NCBI GenBank assembly: GCA_003599145.1
Contig: QZIT01000005.1
Location: 384,330-448,329, forward strand
Direction of reading: 5' to 3'
Length of the DNA: 64,000 bases
From: Candidatus Woesearchaeota archaeon
Lineage (GTDB): Archaea; Nanobdellota; Nanobdellia; Woesearchaeales; UBA9642
The notes below the pieces were generated by a model that saw nothing but the letters and a program-made list of their open reading frames with translations, was not told the origin of the DNA and did no database searches. The position numbers were made by a program, and so were the translations under genes. Numbering within the stretch: the first letter of the stretch is position 1; each line of letters opens with the position of its first letter. Shown here piece by piece: positions 8,748 through 18,051 of the stretch.

Positions 8748-9723
8748 GCTTGTTCATTCTATGCAAGTAATGCTGAATAAGTATTTTAGTGTCTTTTTTG
8801 GTAACTTCATCAATATCTAGAGAATCTATCCAGCCATCCCAATCAATATCAGGCATCTTTGTTAGAGAACTTAAAAACTCCCTTCCTGCGCTTTTCGCCT
8901 TTGCTTCAAATAAATGAGCTCGTTCGCTGTTGAACAATTTAGTTGCTGAAAACTTGGTTACTGCATTTGCTCCTGCTCTTAAGATAATTTCAACATCTTC
9001 AGCTCTTCTTGGTGTAATGCCTGCCATGATTTCGAGTTTAGGAAAGGCTATTCTTGTTCTGGCAATCCATTCAGCGTAATACTCGCTTTTGGGTCCAGTG
9101 GTGTGTTCATATTCTGTTCCCCTTACAGGTTTTAATGCGTAAAACGTTATTCTGTTGATGTTGTGTTTTTCTATGAATTTTTGCAAAAGCTCAAAATCTG
9201 CAATGGTCTCTCCCAAGCCAACAATAAAGGTTATGCTCTTTTCAAAGCCGTCTGCATAGGAAAACATGTGTTCATAAGGCGCTATTGGCTTGCTTGGGCA
9301 GACTTTTTTATGCAGTTCAGGATTGATAGTTTCTATGGAAGCAACAATGCCTTTCACATAGGGCTTTAGTTCTTCCAGCTGTTTTTTTGATAATACTCCT
9401 AAGTTCAACCAAATCTTTTCTCCCATGATTTCACTGATAACCTTGCAGATTTTTTTGGTTTCCTCAAAAGGCAGTATGCCATAACCGCCAGTGATGAACT
9501 CCAATCTCCAGTTAAATGCCTTGCAGAAAAGTGCTTCTATTAAAATCGAGGGAAAGCTTCTTCTTGCTGTTTCAGGCGTTACATTTTCCTTGATGGTTGA
9601 TCTATAGCAAAAAGTGCAATCACCTATAGTGCAATACCAGCTTAAAAAGATGCATTTGCCAAACCAAGCATGATTGGAAAAGTTTTCTTTATACACTGCC
9701 GAAGCCTTTTCTAAGAGTTCCAT
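8710..9723 (-). CDS. Radical SAM protein with CX4CX2C cluster motif
   Basis: WYCTIGDCTFCYRST cluster motif, FITGGYGI, VGLGETIADFELL, and a BioB-like tail AGITPRRAEDVEIILRAGANAVT. Confidence 0.8.
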   Translation of the reverse strand: MELLEKASAVYKENFSNHAWFGKCIFLSWYCTIGDCTFCYRSTIKENVTPETARRSFPSILIEALFCKAFNWRLEFITGGYGILPFEETKKICKVISEIMGEKIWLNLGVLSKKQLEELKPYVKGIVASIETINPELHKKVCPSKPIAPYEHMFSYADGFEKSITFIVGLGETIADFELLQKFIEKHNINRITFYALKPVRGTEYEHTTGPKSEYYAEWIARTRIAFPKLEIMAGITPRRAEDVEIILRAGANAVTKFSATKLFNSERAHLFEAKAKSAGREFLSSLTKMPDIDWDGWIDSLDIDEVTKKDTKILIQHYLHRMNKPKSLEPIHLVLD

Positions 9724-9754
9724 GGTCTAAGGAAAAACAGATGCATTATAAAGT

Positions 9755-10153
9755 TTATGGGAAAAGCCTTAGATACGTTTCAAAAGCCTCTAGCAAAATA
9801 GGTCCTTTATAGCCTGTATTTACATGCAACTTATCTTTGACAGTAGATTGGATAACCCATTCATATGCTTGTTCTTGAGTGTCTTTTACACTCGCGCATC
9901 GTTCTGCATATCCAGAAAAAAAAGCATAATGAGGCAATGTTGTAGTTGAATCTCTTCTAAAGTAGATCCATGGAAAAATTCTTGCAAGGGAAATTCTTGT
10001 TTTTTCATGAATGCATCTGTTCATAGCATCCTCTAAAGATTCTTCCCTGTGCTTTCTTGTCTGGGGGAAATGCCAAGAACCATCAAGTAAAGAATGCGCC
10101 ATTAAAAACCTATGATTATGTTCAATAATGCCAGATATGATTAGGTCAGCCAT
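9755..10153 (-). CDS. Nudix-fold protein with degenerate Nudix box
   Basis: LLDGSWHFPQTRKHREESLEDAMNRCIHEKT resembles a Nudix box but lacks the REXXEE core. Confidence 0.6.
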   Translation of the reverse strand: MADLIISGIIEHNHRFLMAHSLLDGSWHFPQTRKHREESLEDAMNRCIHEKTRISLARIFPWIYFRRDSTTTLPHYAFFSGYAERCASVKDTQEQAYEWVIQSTVKDKLHVNTGYKGPILLEAFETYLRLFP

Positions 10154-10228
10154 TGCTTTGGGATTTCAAGGTAGTATAAAAAGGTATTTTTCCAAACCTT
10201 TTTATATTCTTTCAACAATTAGTTTCGC

Positions 10229-10717
10229 ATGATAGAAAAAGTCATGGCAAAGCTTGAGAAAAGCGCTGTTTTCAAGAAGTTTAAGCAGGATAAGGACTTC
10301 TATTTAACTCATATCTTCACCATGATTGAAGAAAAAAAAGAGCAAATATGGCAGATTGGCTTTTACAACAAAAAAAAGGACAAGATGATTGTCTTTGAAG
10401 TTGATGGCAAAATCACTCAGGGCAAGGAAGAAGAGGTTTTCAAAAAGGAAAAGTTCGTAAAAAAGCTTGAATTAAAGGAAATTATCCCTTACGAAAAGGC
10501 CTTGGAAATAGCAGATGACCTTCAAAAGACAGAGTATCCAGCAGAAATGGTCAACAGAAGAATAGTCATTTTGCAGAATTTAGATGAAACAGTCTGGAAC
10601 ATTACCCTGATAAGCATGCAGTTCAATATCGTAAACATCAAGATAAAGGCCTCTGATGGCACTATTCTGAAACATCATAGAGAATCCTTACTACGGTTTG
10701 GAAAGGAAACACTATAG
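10229..10717 (+). CDS. Conserved-looking hypothetical protein, 162 aa (PepSY-like?)
   Basis: Complete ORF; alpha/beta sequence ending in WNITLISMQFNIVNIKIKASDG. Confidence 0.55.
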   Translation: MIEKVMAKLEKSAVFKKFKQDKDFYLTHIFTMIEEKKEQIWQIGFYNKKKDKMIVFEVDGKITQGKEEEVFKKEKFVKKLELKEIIPYEKALEIADDLQKTEYPAEMVNRRIVILQNLDETVWNITLISMQFNIVNIKIKASDGTILKHHRESLLRFGKETL

Positions 10718-10864
10718 AAAAAAATACAGTGGGGAATATACTTTCTAAAATCGTTCTTTTGAAGTATCATATAGTAATGGCATGATTATCTTATATAGTT
10801 TCAAGGTCACGAGTATTTATATATAAGTTATCTCACAATAAAGTAGCTTAATGGGGATTACACA

Positions 10865-10942
10865 ATGGCAAAAATCAGCTACGAAGCAAAAGTCAACAGT
10901 CATCAACTGACTGAGTATTTTTCTGAAGAAGACGAAGAGTAA
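10865..10942 (+). CDS. Possible 25-aa micro-protein (MAKISYEAKVNSHQLTEYFSEEDEE)
   Basis: ATG preceded by a GGGG-rich SD-like stretch and a TATA box (ATTTATATATAAG) about 50 bp upstream; acidic tail. Confidence 0.35.
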   Translation: MAKISYEAKVNSHQLTEYFSEEDEE

Positions 10943-11055
10943 AGGTTGCTAAAATCTTGTCTTATCGCTTCTGCTATTTTTTCAATCGATTGGGTTCCCT
11001 CAATAACCATTTTAGAATGGTAAATTATTTATATGCTTTGTGCTTCTCTGTTTTC

Positions 11056-12084
11056 ATGATTATTGGGGTTACTGGCTTTTACGGTTCTGGAAAAGATACG
11101 GTTATCAGTTATTTGCAGCAGCAGGGATTTTTCCAGATTTCTCTATCAGACGTCATCAGAGATGAGCTTAAGGAAAGAAACATGCCCATATCAAGAGAAA
11201 ATGAAATGCGAACAGGAAATGAATTGAGGGAAAAATACGGAAGCGCTATTCTTGCGTATAGAGCTTTAAAAAAAATGGACTGGGATAAGAACTGGGCAGT
11301 CAACAGCATCAGAAATCCTGTAGAAGTTGAAGTTTTAAAAGAAAAAAAAGATTTTATTCTTATTTTTGTTGATGCACCTATAAAAGAAAGGTTCAAAAGA
11401 GTAAAAGAAAGGCAAAGAACTGGTGATTTAAGAACCTTTGAAGACTTTAAAAAAGCAGAGGAAAAAGAACTGCATGGAACAGGAAGCAGTCAGCAATTGC
11501 TTGCAGTAAAGGCAATGGCAGAAATCGTTATCAGAAATGATACAACCTTAGAAGCTTTGCAAAAAAAAGTTGACAAGTTTCTATTGGACATTAAAAAATG
11601 GCCTCGCTTTAAAAGACCAACGTGGGATGAATACTTTATAGAAATAACGCATGCTGTAGCGCAAAGAGCTACCTGTGACAGGGGAAAAAGTGGCTCAGTC
11701 ATTGTAAAGGATAAACGGCTTTTGACAACAGGCTATGTTGGCAGTGCAGTAGGCATGCCTCACTGTGACGAAGTAGGCCATTTGATGCATACGGTAACCT
11801 ATGACGATGGTTCTGTCCATAAACATTGCGTAAGAACAACGCACGCAGAGCAGAATGCTATTTTGCAGGCAGCAAAGTACGGCATTTCTATCAACGGAGC
11901 TACGGTATACTGCAAAATGACTCCCTGTGCAGTCTGTGCAAAAATGATTATTAATGCAGGCATTTCAAGAGTTGTTTGTGAACGAGTTTATCATGGAGGA
12001 AAAGAATCTGAAAACCTTTTCCAAAAAGCAGGCATAAAGCTTGAGTACATAAAGAAAGAGCTTCAGCAATATGCTAACCAATAG
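11056..12084 (+). CDS. P-loop nucleotide kinase-like domain fused to dCMP/cytidine deaminase
   Basis: GVTGFYGSGKDTVISYL Walker A N-terminal domain; C-terminal HAEQNAI...PCAVCAKM zinc deaminase motif. ORF opens at 10957, but ATG 11056 sits about 25 bp after TATA ATTTATATG. Confidence 0.88.
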   Translation: MIIGVTGFYGSGKDTVISYLQQQGFFQISLSDVIRDELKERNMPISRENEMRTGNELREKYGSAILAYRALKKMDWDKNWAVNSIRNPVEVEVLKEKKDFILIFVDAPIKERFKRVKERQRTGDLRTFEDFKKAEEKELHGTGSSQQLLAVKAMAEIVIRNDTTLEALQKKVDKFLLDIKKWPRFKRPTWDEYFIEITHAVAQRATCDRGKSGSVIVKDKRLLTTGYVGSAVGMPHCDEVGHLMHTVTYDDGSVHKHCVRTTHAEQNAILQAAKYGISINGATVYCKMTPCAVCAKMIINAGISRVVCERVYHGGKESENLFQKAGIKLEYIKKELQQYANQ

Positions 12085-12289
12085 TAACTAATTTTTCTTT
12101 GCTTGAACATCCTGATTTTATTTTTACCTGCTGTTTAAAATGCCTTGAAAGCAATTTTACCAGTGCAATATTTGCCTTGTTGTCTTCTGCTTTTTCCTTT
12201 AACTGCACATGAATAATTCTTTTTTGCTCATCAAAAAAAGTAATTCCAGACGTTCTTGAATTTGGCTTTACCTGAACCGTAAAAATCAT
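12074..12289 (-). CDS. DUF167 (YggU-like) family protein
   Basis: VQVKPNSRTSGI ... LKEKAEDNKANIALVKLLS. Confidence 0.85.
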   Translation of the reverse strand: MIFTVQVKPNSRTSGITFFDEQKRIIHVQLKEKAEDNKANIALVKLLSRHFKQQVKIKSGCSSKEKLVTIG

Positions 12290-12290
12290 C

Positions 12291-12509
12291 TTATCCTTTG
12301 ATTAATTGAGGTCTTCCTACAATAGCATAAATAATCAATCCTATGAAACCAAGCAAAATGACTATCAAAATCCACAGTAATTTGTAATCACTGTCATTTT
12401 TGCACTTGGCAAGCTCTACAACTGCAAGAATCATGAAAACCAGAACAGTTAAAGAGAAAAGAATAATAAATCCAATAAAAACCATGAAAAATAATCCTAA
12501 GGCAATCAT
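12291..12509 (-). CDS. Small membrane protein with PLDc_N-like (phospholipase D-nuclease N-terminal) domain
   Basis: Two hydrophobic helices and LLWILIVILLGFIGLIIYAIVGRPQ. Start ATG overlaps the TFS stop (ATGA). Confidence 0.7.
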   Translation of the reverse strand: MIALGLFFMVFIGFIILFSLTVLVFMILAVVELAKCKNDSDYKLLWILIVILLGFIGLIIYAIVGRPQLIKG

Positions 12510-12823
12510 GAGTAATCCCTCCACGTATGCTTGCACTTTTCACATTTGAGAAATTTCGTTTCAGGCTCATCACCTGCTCTAGTCTGTATCATCCAATAAT
12601 ATGCTTTGCCATGCTTGCATTTAGGGCAGGTTGCTTCTGTTAAAGGCAGTGATTTTTCTTCCTGGTCATCCACAATGCCCATCTTTCCTTCTGTTTTTTG
12701 CATGGACTCTTTTAATTCAACTGCTTCAACGTCCTTTTTCACATACCCGCAGCTGCATTTCCAGAGGGTCTTTTTTCCATCTGGTTTAGGTTTCAGTATG
12801 GAACCGCATTTGGGACAAAACAT
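12506..12823 (-). CDS. tfs: Transcription factor S (TFIIS/RpoM-like)
   Basis: N-terminal FCPKCGSIL zinc ribbon; C-terminal CPKCKHGKAYYWMIQTRAGDEPETKFLKCEKCKHTWR with the catalytic-type QTRAGDEPET loop. Confidence 0.95.
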   Translation of the reverse strand: MFCPKCGSILKPKPDGKKTLWKCSCGYVKKDVEAVELKESMQKTEGKMGIVDDQEEKSLPLTEATCPKCKHGKAYYWMIQTRAGDEPETKFLKCEKCKHTWRDYS

Positions 12824-12893
12824 ACTGTCAAAGTAGTCTCGCCATTTAAAAAGTTTTGCAAATATATATAAAAGGCAGAATATCTAGCTGAAT

Positions 12894-14072
12894 ATGCAGA
12901 ATCCCTTTGAACGCAACATAACTTTGCACTACATCATCGCCAGCTTAATGTGGATGCGTTTTTTTGTTCCTGTGCTTGCCTTATTCTATATTGCCTCTCA
13001 GGTTCCTTTAGAAGAGTTTACCATCATCATGGGAGTTTTTTCATTGGCCATTCTTCTTTTTGAAATTCCTACAGGAATTATTGCAGATTTGATAGGAAAA
13101 AAGAACACGCTGCTGCTTTCAAGACTTTGCTATATTGCAGAAATCTACCTCATAGCGTTTCATAACGGATTTTGGATTTTTTTAATAGCCAAAATCATCA
13201 GCGGCATTGGTGTAAGTTTGGGTTCAGGAACATCAAGCGCGCTGTTGTTTGACAGCTTAAAAAAGCTGGGAAGAGAAAAAGACCATAAAAGAATCTCAGG
13301 AACATTGCATGCCATTACCAATGTATCCATGGCGTTTGTTTTTATTATAGGAGCCTATCTTTTTTCTCTCAACCCAAAATTACCTGCAATTGTTTCCTTG
13401 CCATTAATCAGTTTGGGTTTTTTGCTTACTTTTTTCTTTAAAGAGCCTTATCCTCCTTCAAAAACAGCCAACCTAAAAAATTTCATGGCACATTTTAAGG
13501 AAAGCATAAGCATGTTTTGGAAAAATAGGCATCTTCAATATTTAGGATTGTTTTCCTTGATCATAGCAGGAGTCATCGGCATGGCTCTTTCCCTATCATC
13601 TGTTTATTATAAGGAAATACTTATTCCTATATCGTTAATAGGCGTTATTGCATTTATAGGATCTATGCTCTCTGCATTGTCAGCCAAAAATGCCCATAAA
13701 TTAGAGCAGTATTGGAAGCAGAAAAAATCTCTGTATATCATTCAAATTTGCGTATTGGTAGCAACCCTGCTGATGGGATTAACCATAGGCTATATTGGAG
13801 TCTTATTCATTTTCATGCTCCAGCTTACTGAGGGATTTTACACAGTCATTATCAATGATTATGTCAATACGCATGCGCCGACATCCCACAGGGCAACCAT
13901 GCTTTCCATCAACAACATGTTTGATAACATAGGAATTTTCATCCTGCTTCCCTTGCTAGGATTCAGCATCAAAGCATATTCATTGGGAACAGCATTTATC
14001 TTTCTAGGAATTCTTGTTCTCGTCTATCTTATCACGATCAACATCGCCTTTAGAAAAGTTATAGCTTCATAA
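12894..14072 (+). CDS. MFS transporter
   Basis: 12-TM-like hydrophobic profile; FEIPTGIIADLIGKKNTLLLSRL motif. Confidence 0.88.
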   Translation: MQNPFERNITLHYIIASLMWMRFFVPVLALFYIASQVPLEEFTIIMGVFSLAILLFEIPTGIIADLIGKKNTLLLSRLCYIAEIYLIAFHNGFWIFLIAKIISGIGVSLGSGTSSALLFDSLKKLGREKDHKRISGTLHAITNVSMAFVFIIGAYLFSLNPKLPAIVSLPLISLGFLLTFFFKEPYPPSKTANLKNFMAHFKESISMFWKNRHLQYLGLFSLIIAGVIGMALSLSSVYYKEILIPISLIGVIAFIGSMLSALSAKNAHKLEQYWKQKKSLYIIQICVLVATLLMGLTIGYIGVLFIFMLQLTEGFYTVIINDYVNTHAPTSHRATMLSINNMFDNIGIFILLPLLGFSIKAYSLGTAFIFLGILVLVYLITINIAFRKVIAS

Positions 14073-14744
14073 AATGCCTATCCAATCGAGAAAATTGACA
14101 AACCCTATTTTAATCCATCCAAGATAAGGGATTCTTATCACTGCTTTTCCAAGCAAATCATCGTAAGAAATATTTTTTTCATTTAACTGCAGATCATAAG
14201 GAGGGGTTATCTGTCTTTGATTGTTGTCTCCTTTTGTTTCAAAACTCGCTTCATGCAAAGCGACAACCCTGTGAATAATAGGGTATGGTTTTTGAGACCT
14301 GAAAACAACAACATCTCCTATCTTCATTTTTTCCTTTTCTGTTCCGAAAAGAATCATGATATCTCCTTTATGAAAGCCGTTTGGAAACGGATACTGTTCA
14401 AAGTCTTCTCTGGTAATGCCCTTCTCAACATAAAAAGGCTTATTGACAGACCACCACGTGTCAAGATTGCCATCATGCTCCATGCTGTTGCTGACAACCG
14501 CAACAATAGGATACTGAGTTCCAAAAATCAATCCTACGCCTGGATAAAAAATAAACTTGATAATAAGAATAGCCAGAACAATGTTTACTGCCCAGCTTAA
14601 GAGAGAATTATCATGCCAGATAAAATGCCAGATTTTTCCTAAAAGTGTTTTGGGTTTTTTCTTTTCCTTCACACTAGCAGAGATAAATTGAGCATTATAA
14701 AGGTTTCGCAACAACATATATAAACCATCATTATTTACTGCCAT
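14067..14744 (-). CDS. Signal peptidase I, archaeal/eukaryotic type (S26B)
   Basis: VAVVSNSMEHDGNLDTWW (catalytic SM), KGDIMILFG, GDVVVFRSQKPYPIIHRVVA, KGDNN. True start uncertain (14744 or shorter). Confidence 0.88.
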   Translation of the reverse strand: MAVNNDGLYMLLRNLYNAQFISASVKEKKKPKTLLGKIWHFIWHDNSLLSWAVNIVLAILIIKFIFYPGVGLIFGTQYPIVAVVSNSMEHDGNLDTWWSVNKPFYVEKGITREDFEQYPFPNGFHKGDIMILFGTEKEKMKIGDVVVFRSQKPYPIIHRVVALHEASFETKGDNNQRQITPPYDLQLNEKNISYDDLLGKAVIRIPYLGWIKIGFVNFLDWIGIL

Positions 14745-14745
14745 C

Positions 14746-15540
14746 ATGAACCTAAAATTATGCGAATGCAAAAAAGTTTTCCTGAGAAACAAGTGGACTC
14801 CCTTTAACAGCATAGATGAAGTTTTCAAAAAATTTGACATAACCGAGTGGGAAGAATTTCCTTTAAACCCCGGTATTAAAAGAAAAATGCAGGTAAAAAA
14901 AGGCGATGCTATGGTATTTATAGGCATTGAAGTTACGTACTGCGATAGATGCAGATTAAAAAAAAGCCAGTATTATGAGGGAATTTTGCAGATAAAGCAT
15001 GCAACTCCTGAAGTGGTGAACTTTGCAGATAATGAAATAGGCAAGGCAGGAGCAAAAGGAAAGTACATAACCAAAAGAGTTGTTAAGGATGATCGCGCAG
15101 ATTATTATTTGACTGACCAGACGTATATGAAAAGTTTAGCCCATAAAATCCAAAAAGAATTTGGGGGGGCTATTCAAAAGAATGCCCAGCTGTTTTCGCA
15201 TAGCAAGCAGGAGAGCAAAGACCTGTTCAGGGTGAATCTTTTGCTCGAGCTTCCCCTTTTCAAAAAGCAGGACGTCATTGTCATCAATGAAAAACCCTAC
15301 ATCGTCATCAGCTTAAAGGAAAAAATAAACGTGATGGATTTTGCAGGCAAAAAAACCAGCGTGCCCTATAAAGACTATGAAACACTTGAAAAGGTCGAAG
15401 CAAGAATAAGCAAAATTTATCCAGACATAGAAATCATCGACCCTGTAAGCTTTCAAAGTGTTCCTGTAGAGAATAAAAAAACAGTGCACATCAACGAAAA
15501 AGTCATGGTTGTTCAGTATCGCGGATGGTGGATTGTTTAA
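14746..15540 (+). CDS. NMD3-like ribosome-associated protein
   Basis: CECKKVFL, EVTYCDRCRLKKSQYYEGILQIK; leaderless start about 25 bp after TATA ATATATAAACC. Confidence 0.8.
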   Translation: MNLKLCECKKVFLRNKWTPFNSIDEVFKKFDITEWEEFPLNPGIKRKMQVKKGDAMVFIGIEVTYCDRCRLKKSQYYEGILQIKHATPEVVNFADNEIGKAGAKGKYITKRVVKDDRADYYLTDQTYMKSLAHKIQKEFGGAIQKNAQLFSHSKQESKDLFRVNLLLELPLFKKQDVIVINEKPYIVISLKEKINVMDFAGKKTSVPYKDYETLEKVEARISKIYPDIEIIDPVSFQSVPVENKKTVHINEKVMVVQYRGWWIV

Positions 15541-16576
15541 GTCTTTTTTCCTGATATTCTCGAACAATGTTGCTCAATAGTTTTTTTGCCTGCAACTGCT
15601 CCTGCACTTTTTTCATGTCGACGATGGCAAAACCATCAATCTCTTTTATGACCACAAGTTCTGCAGGAACAGAAACCAAATCGTGATGAACCTTTTCTTG
15701 AGCAATGATTATTTTTGAGCGCAGCATTTCTTTAAATTTTTCATTGAGCACATCAGGATGTTCAACCAAAAAAAGCTCGTCTTGTTCATGCAATTTTTTC
15801 AGTTCCTGCTCTCCAAGATTTTTCAGTTTTTTTACAATTCTGTGATTGGTGTTGCTGAAAAAAGATTTTAATGTTTCATAGTCGTGCGTCAATTGTTCTA
15901 TCTGCTTATTTTTTTGCTGAATTTCCTTTTGCAAAAACCAATAGCGAGTATCAGGAGCACTGCTTTGCTTTTCCAGAAATTTTCTTATTTTTCTCAATTG
16001 TTCTTTTAAGTGCTGGTTCTGCTCTTTCAATGCAGCAAGCTCGTTGGGAATTTCTTTTTTTTCGAAATAGTGTTTCTGTCTTTTTTTCTTTGGCGCAACA
16101 ACAATTTTTTCTTCAAACGATTTTATCGCTTGGTCAAAGCTAACATCATGTAAAACCATGAGCCTCTTTATGCGTTCTGCAAATTCCATTTTATTTCTTT
16201 TTTTGCATTCGGAGTCTATTTTTTCAAACACGTTTCTATACGCTGCAAACGCAGTCATTGCAGCAGCTAGGGCATCTCGTTCATGGTCATTATGCAGTTT
16301 TTGCGTTCTCGTCATGATCAATTTTTGCTGCTTCAACAAATCCTCCTTCTGAAAAAAAACTTTTGCTCCAAATTTAGTTGCCACTTGCTGGACAAAGAAA
16401 GGCGTTGTTTTTTTATCTGATGCAATAATCAAAGGAGTTCCGTAATCAAGCAATTCCCTGATAAGTTTTCCCAGATCATACTGTTTTGATGACCGCAATG
16501 CATGAATGTTTCCTTGAACATCCAAAACTGCATAGGCAACCGTTGTTCCAGGGTCCACTCCTACTATCAAATTCAC
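15503..16576 (-). CDS. DUF460-like RNase H-fold protein
   Basis: IVGVDPGTTVAYAVLDVQG...IIASDKKTTPFFVQQVATKFGA...NDHERDALAAAMTAFAAY, followed by a coiled coil. Confidence 0.85.
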   Translation of the reverse strand: MNLIVGVDPGTTVAYAVLDVQGNIHALRSSKQYDLGKLIRELLDYGTPLIIASDKKTTPFFVQQVATKFGAKVFFQKEDLLKQQKLIMTRTQKLHNDHERDALAAAMTAFAAYRNVFEKIDSECKKRNKMEFAERIKRLMVLHDVSFDQAIKSFEEKIVVAPKKKRQKHYFEKKEIPNELAALKEQNQHLKEQLRKIRKFLEKQSSAPDTRYWFLQKEIQQKNKQIEQLTHDYETLKSFFSNTNHRIVKKLKNLGEQELKKLHEQDELFLVEHPDVLNEKFKEMLRSKIIIAQEKVHHDLVSVPAELVVIKEIDGFAIVDMKKVQEQLQAKKLLSNIVREYQEKRLKQSTIRDTEQP

Positions 16577-18051
16577 TCATAATCACCCAAATTTGCATCA
16601 GCTTCTTTCATCCCAACCTGTTTTTTAACATCTTCCGCAATTGATTTCCCCAATAATCTTGTAAGCACGGCAAGATCTGCTTTTTTTATATCTTCTAAAG
16701 AAGTAATGTTGTTCCTGTATAAAACTCTTGCTCTTACTCTTCCTATATTTTTCAGCCTTAACAATACAAGCAATTCTTCCTTTACGCCATATTTCAGTCG
16801 TATTCTTAATTTTGCAAGGTCTGTTCTCACCTGGTGAAACTTCATCATCCTTACCAGCTCTTGTGCACTGTAGACAAGCCAGTCTGCTCTTTCTAATTTT
16901 GCAAAAATCTCGCCGGGCCTTACATTGTATTTTTCAAGCAAATAATCTTCATCCTTTTCATTCAGCCATTCTTCTAAAAACAAGGCAGTCTTAAATGCAT
17001 TTAAAAAAGTGTCATAGTTTTCATCATAAGGCGAGGGTTCTTCATGCAGAAATGTTTTTTTGTTTATTTTTTCCTGAATAGTTTCAAACTCCGACATTTT
17101 CATATGCAACAAAGGACGCATTTCCAAGCAGTTTGTCAGCATGTCCAGATAGGCAAAGGCATCTGTCTCTGATGAGATTTTTCTTAAGCATTCCATCATA
17201 AAGAATGCAGTGTATGGATCTAAATACAGCTCAGAAACTCTTTTTCCAATAGGAGTTGCCTGAAGCTCATTGCTGATTCTGATAAATTCCCATTCTTCAA
17301 GCAACACTAAAATTTTCTCTATAATCTTCTGCAGGCTTTTGATATCTCCGTACTGAAAGCCATAAAATGTTTTTTGAAAAAAATTCAGCAAATCTTCTTT
17401 TGTTGTGCAGAATTCTGTTGCTATCAAACTTAAAACGTATGTTCTTAAAATAGGTTCGACAGCAAGCTTGGAATAGATTTCTTCTGGCTTGCCTTCAAGA
17501 TAGTGCTTTTTTATTCTTTTTCTTTCACTTTCTGTCTGGGCAAGGGTTACTGCCTCTCCATACGTGTCGTTAAAGTCAGGCCTTCCTGACCTTCCAATAT
17601 ACTGCATGTATTCAAGGACAGGAATATCAACTAAGCCAGCGTGGCTGTATCTTTTTAAGTCTCTTACTATTGTTCTAAAAGATGGCAGATTAATACCCAT
17701 GGCCAGTGTAGGAGTTGCGCAGATTATTTTTATGGTTCCTTCTTTAAAAGCGCTTTCAATCAAATCTCGCTGTTTTGCAGGCAATCCCGCATGATGAAAA
17801 GCAATTCCTTTTTTTACGCAATTGCTTAATCGTACGCACTGCTTTGTTGGTTTTGAAAGAGCGTTTAAAATTTGCTCTGATAATGCGTCTAAATTCACGT
17901 TTTTTATTTTTCCTGCTATTTTTTCTGCCTGTGCTTCTGCAGAACGTTTTGCGCTGACAAAAATTAACGCTTGCTTGCTTAATGCAATCGTGTCGAGAGC
18001 GATATTAATAACAGGATCGTTTGTTATTTCTGAAATTTTAAGTTTTTTCAT
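16573..18051 (-). CDS. Hel308-like Ski2-family helicase lacking the N-terminal RecA1 (Walker A/DEAH) domain
   Basis: Begins at the RecA2 boundary: ALIFVSAKRSAEAQAEKIA, GIAFHHAGLPAKQRDLIE, IICATPTLAMGINLPSFRTIV, YMQYIGRSGRPDFNDTYGEAV; then winged helix/ratchet and HhH LKNIGRVRARVLYRNNI. No GKT/DEAH seen. Confidence 0.85.
   Translation of the reverse strand: MKKLKISEITNDPVINIALDTIALSKQALIFVSAKRSAEAQAEKIAGKIKNVNLDALSEQILNALSKPTKQCVRLSNCVKKGIAFHHAGLPAKQRDLIESAFKEGTIKIICATPTLAMGINLPSFRTIVRDLKRYSHAGLVDIPVLEYMQYIGRSGRPDFNDTYGEAVTLAQTESERKRIKKHYLEGKPEEIYSKLAVEPILRTYVLSLIATEFCTTKEDLLNFFQKTFYGFQYGDIKSLQKIIEKILVLLEEWEFIRISNELQATPIGKRVSELYLDPYTAFFMMECLRKISSETDAFAYLDMLTNCLEMRPLLHMKMSEFETIQEKINKKTFLHEEPSPYDENYDTFLNAFKTALFLEEWLNEKDEDYLLEKYNVRPGEIFAKLERADWLVYSAQELVRMMKFHQVRTDLAKLRIRLKYGVKEELLVLLRLKNIGRVRARVLYRNNITSLEDIKKADLAVLTRLLGKSIAEDVKKQVGMKEADANLGDYE

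Noticed and set aside
10957-11055. N-terminal extension of the deaminase ORF
   Set aside because: A TATA box (ATTTATATG) lies inside it and ATG 11056 begins precisely before the Walker A strand; the extension is probably untranslated.
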